Below, in pieces: positions 7,253-13,921 of a DNA stretch of 15,081 nt (position 1 is the first letter of the stretch; every line of letters begins with the position of its first letter). The position numbers and the translations under genes were made by a program. This DNA is from Bacillota bacterium. GTDB taxonomy: Bacteria > Bacillota > Clostridia > Lachnospirales > Lachnospiraceae. The notes below the pieces were generated by a model. It was not told where the DNA came from. It did not search any database and saw only the letters and a program-made list of their open reading frames with translations. The DNA is taken from contig JAGFXQ010000037.1 of the NCBI GenBank assembly GCA_017861355.1, positions 1 to 15,081 on the forward strand, read 5' to 3'.

Positions 7253-9349
7253 ATGGAGAAGAAGATTGTTATTGTTGGTGCCGGGTATGCCGGAATACTG
7301 ACAGCAAAAAAATTGGCTAAGAAATTCAAGAAGCGGGATGATGTCAGTATCACGATTATTGACAAGAATCCATTCCACACTATGCTTACAGAACTTCATG
7401 AAGTTGCTGCAAACCGCGTAGATGAGGATAGCATTAAGATCAGCCTGAAGAAGGTATTCGCCGGTCGTCGTGTTAATGTAAAGCTGGATACTGTTACCTC
7501 AATTGATTTTGAGAAGAGAATGGTATTAGCTCAGAATGAGACTTATGCTTATGATTATTTGGTAATCGCAGCAGGATCTAAGCCCACTTATTACGGAGTT
7601 CCGGGCGCTGAGGAATTTACCTATAAGTTATGGTCATATGAAGATGCAGTTGTGCTTAGAGATCATATTCATAACACCTTCCGTGTTGCTTCCTGTGAAG
7701 CTAACCTGGAGGAGAGAAGAAGATTACTCACGTTTTATGTGGTAGGTGCTGGTTTCACCGGCGTGGAGATGATTGGTGAATTAGCCGAGTATGTTCCTTT
7801 GTTGTGTGAAAAATTTGATATTGACCGCAAGGATGTAACCCTTGTGAATGTAGATGGTCTTAGCCGACCGATCCCGAATCTGACCGAGAAGTTATCAGCG
7901 AAGGTAGCAAGAAGACTCGAGAAGATGGGTGTTAAACTGATCATGAGTGCTGTGGTATCCAATATCGGCGCTGACTTCATTGAGCTGAAGCAGGGTGATA
8001 AGATCAACCACTATAAGTCCGGTACGATCATCTGGGCAGCAGGTATTCAGAGTAATGACGTCGTTCAGAAGACATCCGGTTCACTTGAAGTTACTCGTGG
8101 TGGACGTGTTCAGGTAGATTCTTTCTTACGTTCTACGAAGAATCAGAATGTATATGTAATCGGTGATAACATGTTCTTTACACCCGAAGGTGAGGAACGT
8201 CCTGTTCCGCAGATGGTTGAGAACTGCGAGCAGAGCTCTCATACAGCAGCTCATAATATCGAGGTTGCAATCAAGGGCGAAGGAAAGATGGAAGAATACA
8301 AGCCGAAGTTCCATGGAGTTATGGTATGTATCGGCGGACGCTACGGTGTATGTCATGTCGGTTTACCGGGACACTTCTTCAGTATGCCTTCCTTCCTGGC
8401 AATGTTTGCAAAGCATTTCATTAATATTATATACTTTATACAGGTACTTGGCTGGAACAAAGTATTCCATTATTTGAAGATGGAGATTTTTACAGTTCGT
8501 AATTGCAGAAGCTTTGTTGGTGGACATTTCTCCAATCGTACCCCCAGCTTCTTATTAGTACCCCTTAGAGTTTGGCTTGGTGCTGTTTGGTTATTTGAAG
8601 GTATTATGAAGATAGTGGAAGGCTGGTTCACCAGTCCGAAGCTTACCGGCTTCTTCGGTGGAGCAAATGCTTGGTATAACAGTATTCTTTATCCCGCAGC
8701 ACCGGCAGAAGGTGGCACCGATGCCGTATCTTCCGCAACAACTGCAGCAGCAGAGGGTGTGGTTAAGGTAGTGAAGATGGTAGCAACCAATGCTTCTCAT
8801 GTAATCAAATTAACTGCAGATGCAACTTCATCAGCGACAGGAACCACAGACGGCGCAGCCGGAGCGGCAGAGGGTGTAGCAGAAGTAGCTAAGCAGGTTG
8901 GACATGTGTTAATTAATTTTGATTTCCTTGGATTATTTAAAGTAATCTTCATCAGTGGTAAACAGCTTGCACAATCAACGATTGGTGATTATGCATTTAA
9001 GCTGGATGTACCGTTAATGAATTGGTTTGTTGATAAATTGATCATGCCTTATGATGGTGTTCAGATGGTAATGCAGATCTTTATCGTAGTAGCAGAAATT
9101 TTGATTGGTTTAGCACTTATGGGAGGATTATTCACAACTCCTGCCGCAGCTGTTTCTTTAGTTCTCCAGTTCATGTTTGTATGTACCACCGGTTTATATC
9201 TGGGAACCTTCTGGATGATTTTTGCCGGTATTGCAGTACTGATAGGTGCAGGTAGAACCTTAGGACTTGACTATTACGCAATGCCCGGTCTGAAGAAGCT
9301 GTGGAAGAAACTTCCATTCGTCAGAAAGTGGTATATTTATAATGACTAA
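7253..9349 (+). CDS. ndh2: Type II NADH:quinone dehydrogenase with DoxX-like membrane extension (FLEET-type Ndh2)
   Basis: Membrane-bound flavoenzyme that oxidises cytosolic NADH and reduces quinone without pumping ions. In the FLEET pathway it feeds electrons to extracellular transfer. 698 residues; ordinary NDH-2 is about 400. Residues 1-415 form the two-dinucleotide-fold module: FAD motif IVGAGYAG (7-14), NADH motif VVGAGFTGVE (163-172), WAAGI (261-265) and VIGDN (302-306). The quinone-site region reads VPQMVENCEQSS (318-329) in place of the usual AQxAxQ. A hydrophobic anchor follows (about 380-400). Residues 432-698 add further membrane helices: TPSFLLVPLRVWLGAVWLFEG, then 602-624, 628-646 and 648-668, ending GAGRTLGLDYYAMP. 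These resemble DoxX-like domains. An Ala/Thr/Ser-rich insert (about 480-550) splits this part. AAGGAG (7242-7247) precedes the ATG. The stop overlaps the next gene by 8 bases. Confidence 0.92.
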   Translation: MEKKIVIVGAGYAGILTAKKLAKKFKKRDDVSITIIDKNPFHTMLTELHEVAANRVDEDSIKISLKKVFAGRRVNVKLDTVTSIDFEKRMVLAQNETYAYDYLVIAAGSKPTYYGVPGAEEFTYKLWSYEDAVVLRDHIHNTFRVASCEANLEERRRLLTFYVVGAGFTGVEMIGELAEYVPLLCEKFDIDRKDVTLVNVDGLSRPIPNLTEKLSAKVARRLEKMGVKLIMSAVVSNIGADFIELKQGDKINHYKSGTIIWAAGIQSNDVVQKTSGSLEVTRGGRVQVDSFLRSTKNQNVYVIGDNMFFTPEGEERPVPQMVENCEQSSHTAAHNIEVAIKGEGKMEEYKPKFHGVMVCIGGRYGVCHVGLPGHFFSMPSFLAMFAKHFINIIYFIQVLGWNKVFHYLKMEIFTVRNCRSFVGGHFSNRTPSFLLVPLRVWLGAVWLFEGIMKIVEGWFTSPKLTGFFGGANAWYNSILYPAAPAEGGTDAVSSATTAAAEGVVKVVKMVATNASHVIKLTADATSSATGTTDGAAGAAEGVAEVAKQVGHVLINFDFLGLFKVIFISGKQLAQSTIGDYAFKLDVPLMNWFVDKLIMPYDGVQMVMQIFIVVAEILIGLALMGGLFTTPAAAVSLVLQFMFVCTTGLYLGTFWMIFAGIAVLIGAGRTLGLDYYAMPGLKKLWKKLPFVRKWYIYND

Positions 9350-10319
9350 TGAGACAAAGCACGAAGTGAATATCGAACTGATCCGCTCAGAGGAAGCCTT
9401 AGAGCTGGTGAAGCAGGAGATAGATAGAACTCTCTACAAATCACCGGTAATCATCAGAGACTATACCAGACATCTGATGTCCTCCAAAGGCAAATTCATA
9501 CGCGCTACTTCAGTTATTATCTGTGCTGAGGATGAACAGGGAAGAGTCCATAAGAATGCAGTCATGATTGCAGCAGCGATCGAGATCTTGCATCTGGCTA
9601 CACTTGTTCATGATGATATCATTGATAATGCGGAGCTTCGACGTGGAGAGGTTACTCTTCAGAAGAAGTATGGTAAGCGTACAGCAGTAATCTGTGGAGA
9701 TTATCTCTTAAGTGCGGCGCTTCGAATGGCAGCTTCCATTGAGAACAAAAAGGATTATTTGGATTTGCTTTTACCCGATTATGTCGGTAAGGTCTGCTTA
9801 GGCGAACTGAATCAGCATATCAACAATGGTAATATTGATTTATCAATCTACCGATATCTTAAGATAATTTCCGGTAAGACTGCAGCACTCTTCGAAGCCT
9901 CCTTTTTTGCAGGAGCAATCTTTAGCGGAGTAAATGAAGCAGAAGCGAAGAAATATCGCAGACTGGGTTATTATATAGGAATGATATTCCAACTTACAGA
10001 TGATTGTATTGACTTTGAGGAAACCGTGGAAGGTGCCAACAAACCGGTACAGTCGGATTATGAACAAGGAGTTATTACCCTCCCATTAATTCATGCACTA
10101 TCTAATCTTAGTGATTTTAAGAGTCAGGCAAAGGCCGGAACAATCACGAGAAATGATATCAATGCAGCAGTAATAAAGACCGGGGGAATTAGGTTTACCC
10201 GAATAATGGTGGATAAGTTTTATAACAAATCAATGAAAATCATTGATGAATTATCCTTGTCGTCCGTGAAAAAAGATCAATTAATTGATGTTTTGAAGAA
10301 AGCTTCCCGTCTGGTCTAA
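9342..10319 (+). CDS. dmkB: Polyprenyl diphosphate synthase (demethylmenaquinone side chain)
   Basis: Cytosolic trans-isoprenyl diphosphate synthase that builds the prenyl tail from IPP and an allylic primer. Here it presumably supplies the neighbouring UbiA enzyme. 325 residues, normal for the family. The first Asp-rich motif is LVHDDIIDNAELRRG (Asp91, Asp92 and Asp95, then RR at 100-101). The second is LTDDCIDFE (Asp220, Asp221, Asp224). SKGKFIRA (48-55) matches the substrate-binding GKxxR box, and SGKTAALFEA (177-186) is also conserved. Its ATG lies inside the end of ndh2 (8-base overlap), which indicates translational coupling. I see no good separate ribosome site. Exact chain length (hepta-, octa- or longer) cannot be decided. 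The dmkB name follows the Listeria FLEET locus by context and family. Confidence 0.88.
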   Translation: MTNETKHEVNIELIRSEEALELVKQEIDRTLYKSPVIIRDYTRHLMSSKGKFIRATSVIICAEDEQGRVHKNAVMIAAAIEILHLATLVHDDIIDNAELRRGEVTLQKKYGKRTAVICGDYLLSAALRMAASIENKKDYLDLLLPDYVGKVCLGELNQHINNGNIDLSIYRYLKIISGKTAALFEASFFAGAIFSGVNEAEAKKYRRLGYYIGMIFQLTDDCIDFEETVEGANKPVQSDYEQGVITLPLIHALSNLSDFKSQAKAGTITRNDINAAVIKTGGIRFTRIMVDKFYNKSMKIIDELSLSSVKKDQLIDVLKKASRLV

Positions 10320-10375
10320 TAACCTGGGTTAGCCTAAATGTACAATATATTTTCTGATCATAAGTGCCGACCTCG

Positions 10376-10419
10376 AACTTCTGATATGAACTTGTTCAAC
10401 TGCAGTTCTGTCAGAAGTT
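10376..10419 (+). other. Compound hairpin upstream of the prenyltransferase gene
   Basis: AACTTCTGA (10376-10384) pairs perfectly with TCAGAAGTT (10411-10419). Inside it GAACT (10388-10392) pairs with AGTTC (10404-10408). No T-run follows, so it is not a standard terminator. It ends 20 bases before the AAGGTGA ribosome site of the next gene. It could be an mRNA processing or stability element within the operon. The 98-base gap has no other clear signal. Confidence 0.5.
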
Positions 10420-10450
10420 GGGGAAGGTGCAGAAAATCAAGGTGAATTGG

Positions 10451-11353
10451 ATGTTTAAACGTTTTTTGGATTATGTTGAGATCAGGACGAAGATTACCAG
10501 TATCTTTGCATTTTTGATTACAATTGCTTTACTGGTATACCGTGGACAGCCGATTAAGTGGGGTCTGACATTATTGTTCTTTGCTTCTATGTTTTTGTTT
10601 GATCTTACAACTACAGCGATCAATAACTATATCGATACGAAGAATAATCATCAGACACTTCAGTTTGAACGAAGGAAAGCGCTGATTATCATCTATGTAT
10701 TATTTACGATCAGTGCTGGACTGGGATTATATCTGGCTATCTTAACGGATATTGTAATATTTTTGGTTGGCGGTCTGTGTTTCCTGTGTGGTGTGTTTTA
10801 CACCTATGGTCCGGTACCGATCTCCAGACAGCCCTTAGGTGAAGTAATGTCAGGTGTCTTTTACGGATTGTTAATTCCGTTTCTTCTCCTATACATTAAT
10901 TTACCGGCGGGTACTTTTTTAGATTTGAATGTTAATTTTCAAACAATATCCCTAGAATTGCAAGTAGTACCAATAATATCCCTTTTATTATTTTCCATTG
11001 CTCCTTTTAGTACGACTGCAAATATTATGCTGGCGAACAATATCTGCGATTTGGAGAAGGATATTGCAGTGAAGCGTCATACCTTACCTTATTACATAGG
11101 AAAAAAGGCACTTTACCTATTTGCCGGACTTTATTACCTGACTTATCTTGCAACGATTGTCATGGTAATTACAGGGATTCTGTCACCGATCTCTTTATTG
11201 TCCTTAGTGACCATAATACCGGTGCAGAAGAATATCAATATTTTCTTTAAGAAGCAGGATAAAGCATCTACGTTCCTGATGGCGATCAAAAATTATATTA
11301 TTATCATGGGAGTTAATTCTCTTATGATTTTTATCAGTGCCTTTGTGGCATAA
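10451..11353 (+). CDS. dmkA: UbiA-family prenyltransferase (MenA-like, demethylmenaquinone synthesis)
   Basis: Integral membrane aromatic prenyltransferase, predicted to attach the polyprenyl chain to 1,4-dihydroxy-2-naphthoate and give demethylmenaquinone for Ndh2. 300 residues from the ATG at 10451, with about eight or nine predicted helices. The first Asp motif is NNYIDTKNN (58-66). The second is NNICDLEKDIAVKRHTLP (196-213), which strongly resembles MenA. The reading frame extends upstream to a TTG at 10418. I prefer 10451 because AAGGTGA (10439-10445) sits five bases before it, and the extra 11 residues would overlap a hairpin. It follows dmkB by 131 bases in the same direction. The head group (DHNA) is inferred from MenA similarity and from the FLEET context; other UbiA substrates are not excluded. 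Compared with MenA, the role in FLEET is a dedicated quinone pool. Confidence 0.87.
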   Translation: MFKRFLDYVEIRTKITSIFAFLITIALLVYRGQPIKWGLTLLFFASMFLFDLTTTAINNYIDTKNNHQTLQFERRKALIIIYVLFTISAGLGLYLAILTDIVIFLVGGLCFLCGVFYTYGPVPISRQPLGEVMSGVFYGLLIPFLLLYINLPAGTFLDLNVNFQTISLELQVVPIISLLLFSIAPFSTTANIMLANNICDLEKDIAVKRHTLPYYIGKKALYLFAGLYYLTYLATIVMVITGILSPISLLSLVTIIPVQKNINIFFKKQDKASTFLMAIKNYIIIMGVNSLMIFISAFVA

Positions 11354-11439
11354 GAATACCTTAGGGTATATTCATTCCATCTCATGGAATTAATATAAAT
11401 GTTACTCATACTATTTTAAATCATATGGAGGAAATCACA
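11354..11439 (+). promoter_or_regulatory. pplA leader with two small hairpins and possible promoter
   Basis: ATACC-TTAG-GGTAT (about 11356-11369) and a perfect ATTCCAT-CTC-ATGGAAT hairpin (11374-11390) precede pplA. No T-run follows, so neither is a convincing terminator. Candidate promoters are TTGTGG (11343-11348) with TATATT (11367-11372), spacing 18, and TTCATT (11371-11376) with TATAAA (11394-11399), spacing 17; both are mediocre. The ribosome site ATGGAGGA (11425-11432) is strong. The pplA product is probably needed in far larger amounts than its upstream neighbours, which would fit an internal promoter or a stabilising 5' hairpin. Confidence 0.4.
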
Positions 11440-12543
11440 ATGAAGAAGATTTTAGCGATGTTACTTACTTCAGTAATGGTAATGTCACTGTTAGTTGGAT
11501 GTGGCAAATCAACTAAGACAGAAGAAACTACAACCGAACCCACTGCAGCACCTGCAGCAACCGAAGCACCCGCAGCAACCGAAGCTCCCGCAGCAACCGA
11601 AGCACCTGCAGTTGTTACAGCTGCTAAGACCGGTCTTGCTATCAATACTTCCCTTGCAAAGTCCGCTGATGCAGGCGAAAAAGATGGTTTAGCTGAAGTT
11701 GATTCCATTATCGTTGCAGTTTTAGTTGGAGCAGATGGCAAGATCTTAGATTGCAAACTTGATGCAGCACAGACTAAAGTAAACTTCTCTAAAGAAGGTA
11801 AGCTTCTTACAGACGTTGCAACTGCTTTCAAATCTAAGCAGGAACTTGGTACCGAATACGGTATGGCAAAAGCATCCGCAATCGGCAAAGAATGGAACGA
11901 GCAGGCAGACGCATTTTCAGCTTATGTTGTTGGTAAGACTGTAGATGAAGTTAAGGGTATCGCTGTAAATGAAGAAGGCGTTCCCTCAGATGCTGATTTA
12001 GCAGCTTCCGTTACCGTACATATTGGAGATTTCGTAGCTACTCTTGAGAAGGCTGTTGCTAATGCTCAGGAATTAGGCGCTGTTGAAGGCGATCAGATTG
12101 GTCTTGGCGTATCTACTGATATCGCTAAGTCTACTGATGCAACTGCAGATGCTGATGGTTTAGCACAGGCTTATTCTTACTATATCGCATCTACTTTCGG
12201 CGCTGATGGCAAGATCACAAGCTGTGTTATCGATGCTTCCCAGGGTAATGTTAACTTCTCAACCGCTGGTGTTATCACAACTGATTTAACAGTTGCTCCT
12301 CAGTCTAAGCAGGAATTAAAAGAGGCTTATGGCATGAAGAAGGCTTCTGCAATCGGTAAAGAGTGGTATGAGCAGGCTAACGCATTTGCAGCTTATGTTG
12401 TTGGTAAGACTGTAGATGAAGTTAAGGGTATTTCTTTAACTGAAGGTAAAGTTGCAGATGCTGATTTAGCAGCTTCCGTAACAGTTCATGTTAATGCATT
12501 TATCACTGATATTGAGAAAGCTTCTTTAAGCGCAGCGAAGTAA
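11440..12543 (+). CDS. pplA: Extracellular flavoprotein lipoprotein with two FMN_bind-like repeats (PplA-like)
   Basis: Surface lipoprotein, predicted terminal electron carrier that receives covalent FMN and reduces extracellular acceptors. 367 residues from ATG 11440; an ATG at 11425 is in frame but lies within the ribosome site (GGAGG, 11427-11431). The signal peptide ends in the lipobox LLVGC with Cys21 as lipid anchor. Residues 22-60 form a Thr/Ala/Pro/Glu linker. Two homologous domains follow (about 62-210 and 217-367). Each contains ADGKI, a VNFS segment, YGMxKASAIGKEW (140-152 and 297-309) and AYVVGKTVDEVKGI (161-174 and 318-331). The order matches Listeria PplA, which also has two flavin domains. 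I do not see the standard DgxxSGAT flavinylation motif; the repeated Ser146 and Ser303 are candidate acceptors by inference. The codon use is strongly biased (GCT/GCA, GTT, AAA), suggesting high expression. The pheromone function of Listeria PplA should not be assumed. Confidence 0.88.
   Translation: MKKILAMLLTSVMVMSLLVGCGKSTKTEETTTEPTAAPAATEAPAATEAPAATEAPAVVTAAKTGLAINTSLAKSADAGEKDGLAEVDSIIVAVLVGADGKILDCKLDAAQTKVNFSKEGKLLTDVATAFKSKQELGTEYGMAKASAIGKEWNEQADAFSAYVVGKTVDEVKGIAVNEEGVPSDADLAASVTVHIGDFVATLEKAVANAQELGAVEGDQIGLGVSTDIAKSTDATADADGLAQAYSYYIASTFGADGKITSCVIDASQGNVNFSTAGVITTDLTVAPQSKQELKEAYGMKKASAIGKEWYEQANAFAAYVVGKTVDEVKGISLTEGKVADADLAASVTVHVNAFITDIEKASLSAAK
11554..11607 (+). repeat. Three 18-bp tandem repeats encoding the PplA linker
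   Basis: Units at 11554-11571, 11572-11589 and 11590-11607 follow GCAGCAACCGAAGCACCC with one or two changes each, encoding AATEAP three times. This flexible, Pro-rich tether follows the lipidated Cys and probably spans the cell wall. Such in-frame repeats can vary in number between strains. Confidence 0.9.
11918..12431 (+). repeat. Near-identical DNA blocks in the two PplA domains
   Basis: A 43-base block at 11918-11960 recurs without mismatch at 12389-12431. It encodes AYVVGKTVDEVKG. A 25-base block at 11987-12011 recurs at 12455-12479. Flanking parts of the two domains diverge much more. The exact synonymous-site identity points to recent duplication or gene conversion between the two domains. 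Confidence 0.9.
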
Positions 12544-12550
12544 TTTGTGA

Positions 12551-12626
12551 ATGTTATGCTATAACATATCGTTCATTAGTTCATGCTAAAATACATACGA
12601 TCTGATTTCGGTCAATCGAAGTATGT
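12551..12626 (+). other. Two hairpins in the pplA 3' region
   Basis: ATGTTAT-GCT-ATAACAT (12551-12567) is a perfect 7-bp hairpin eight bases after the pplA stop. A second stem pairs ACATACGAT (12593-12601) with ATC and GTATGT (12615-12617, 12621-12626), with a GAA bulge. Both lie upstream of the terminator at 12639. They may protect the 3' end of the pplA message, or mark a small RNA. No function can be shown from sequence. Confidence 0.4.
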
Positions 12627-12638
12627 TGTATAAGAATT

Positions 12639-12686
12639 AGGCTGTTGTAAAACATTGAACAGTAATGTTTCACAACAGCCTTTTTT
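12639..12686 (+). terminator. Rho-independent terminator after pplA
   Basis: AGGCTGTTGTAAAACATT (12639-12656) pairs with AATGTTTCACAACAGCCT (12664-12681) over 18 positions with one A-C mismatch and a 7-base loop. A run of six T (12681-12686) follows. This is a textbook strong terminator. It separates pplA from fmnB. The outer arm GGCTGTTG is shared with the terminator at 3957-4021. Confidence 0.95.
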
Positions 12687-12782
12687 GCTTAAGGTGTCAA
12701 AGTAATTGAAATGATCGACACATCTTAATTCATTAGAATGGATACCCTACGTAAAACAAGAAGATAGATATGAGGTGACGTC

Positions 12783-13892
12783 TTGAAACGTAAATTGATA
12801 GTAATTTTATTGATTGTAGTAATGATTTTTAATCTGTCGGCCTGTAGCAAGGAGCCGACCGAAAACAAATACCAGGCACAATTTTTGGAGCTGTTCGATA
12901 CGGTAACTACCATCATCGGTTACGCTGAGAATAAAGAAGCTTTTTCTGAATTTGCACAATCTGTTTATGATGACCTGAAGGTATATCATGAGCTTTATGA
13001 TAAATATCACGATTATGAAGGTGTTAACAATATTAAGACCATCAATGACAATGCCGGTGTAGCACCGGTGAAGGTTGATCGGAAAATTATCGACCTTCTG
13101 CTGTTCTCCAGAGAAGCGTATCAATTATCCGATGGTATGGTAAATGTCGCATTTGGGGCAGTGCTTGAGGTATGGCATGATTACCGGGAAGAGGGAACGA
13201 ACGATCCGGATAAGGCAAAGGTTCCTCCGATTGAGCTGCTCAAAGAGAAAGCAAAACATATCGATATTAATAAAATGGTAATTGATGAAGCAGCATCGAC
13301 AGTCTATCTGGAAGATCCTGAGATGAGCCTTGATGTAGGAGCAATTGCAAAAGGTTATGCTACCGAGCAGGTAGTACAATTGGCCAAAGGTAAAGGCTAT
13401 ACCAATGGGCTTCTTAGTGTTGGCGGTAATGTAAGAGCCATTGGCAGCAAAGGTTACGGTGTGACCGCTGAACAAAAAGATAGAAGCAGTATCGGCGTAG
13501 AGGATGACTGGAATGTTGGGATTCAGAATCCGGATAAAGAGAGTGAGGAGCAATACCTCCATATCTTGAATCTGGAGAATCTGTCCCTGGTTTCCAGTGG
13601 AGATTATGAGAGATATTATACCGTAGATGGAGTACGATATCACCACATCATAGATCCGAATACATTGATGCCGGCAAGGTATTTTAAGGCGGTATCAATA
13701 GTAACAGAGGATTCCGGACTTGCGGATGCACTTTCTACCGCTATCTTCAATATGCCCTATGAAAAAGGCCTTCAATTAATTGAAGACCTTGAGGGTACCG
13801 AGGCTTTATGGGTACTGCCGGATGGTACGATGAAGTATAGCAGTGGCTTTGAAGCGTTAATTAAGCAGGATAGTGATAAAGCAGCAGAGTAG
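12783..13892 (+). CDS. fmnB: ApbE-type FAD:protein FMN transferase lipoprotein (FmnB-like)
   Basis: Membrane-anchored extracytosolic enzyme that takes FMN from FAD and attaches it to Ser or Thr of target proteins, with Mg2+. Here the obvious target is PplA. 369 residues. The signal peptide ends in NLSAC (Cys21 lipidated). ApbE motifs in order: LSDGMVNVAFG (115-125), SLDVGAIAKGYATEQ (182-196), LLSVGGNVRAIG (210-221), VSSGDYERYY (270-279), HHIIDPNT (287-294) and GLADALSTAIF (312-322). The usual Gly after DPxT is Leu here. The start codon is TTG at 12783: the frame is closed by TGA at 12771-12773, and GAGGTGA (12772-12778) supplies the ribosome site. A terminator 96 bases upstream implies a separate promoter or read-through. 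I see only poor promoter candidates, for example TTGAAA at 12706-12711 without a good -10. Confidence 0.93.
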   Translation: MKRKLIVILLIVVMIFNLSACSKEPTENKYQAQFLELFDTVTTIIGYAENKEAFSEFAQSVYDDLKVYHELYDKYHDYEGVNNIKTINDNAGVAPVKVDRKIIDLLLFSREAYQLSDGMVNVAFGAVLEVWHDYREEGTNDPDKAKVPPIELLKEKAKHIDINKMVIDEAASTVYLEDPEMSLDVGAIAKGYATEQVVQLAKGKGYTNGLLSVGGNVRAIGSKGYGVTAEQKDRSSIGVEDDWNVGIQNPDKESEEQYLHILNLENLSLVSSGDYERYYTVDGVRYHHIIDPNTLMPARYFKAVSIVTEDSGLADALSTAIFNMPYEKGLQLIEDLEGTEALWVLPDGTMKYSSGFEALIKQDSDKAAE

Positions 13893-13921
13893 TAATCTTT
13901 ATACTGCCTAAACTCGAGGAA

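Noticed and set aside
10418..10450. TTG start at 10418 for the UbiA gene
   Set aside because: It lies in a hairpin arm without a suitable ribosome site; the ATG at 10451 has AAGGTGA five bases upstream.
11421..11888. Minus-strand open frame of 155 residues opposite pplA with GASVAAGASVAAG repeats
   Set aside because: It is the antisense of the repetitive PplA linker; pplA itself has a ribosome site, signal peptide and conserved domains.
13125..13646. Minus-strand open frame of 173 residues inside fmnB
   Set aside because: No family features or ribosome site, and it lies wholly antisense to conserved ApbE motifs.
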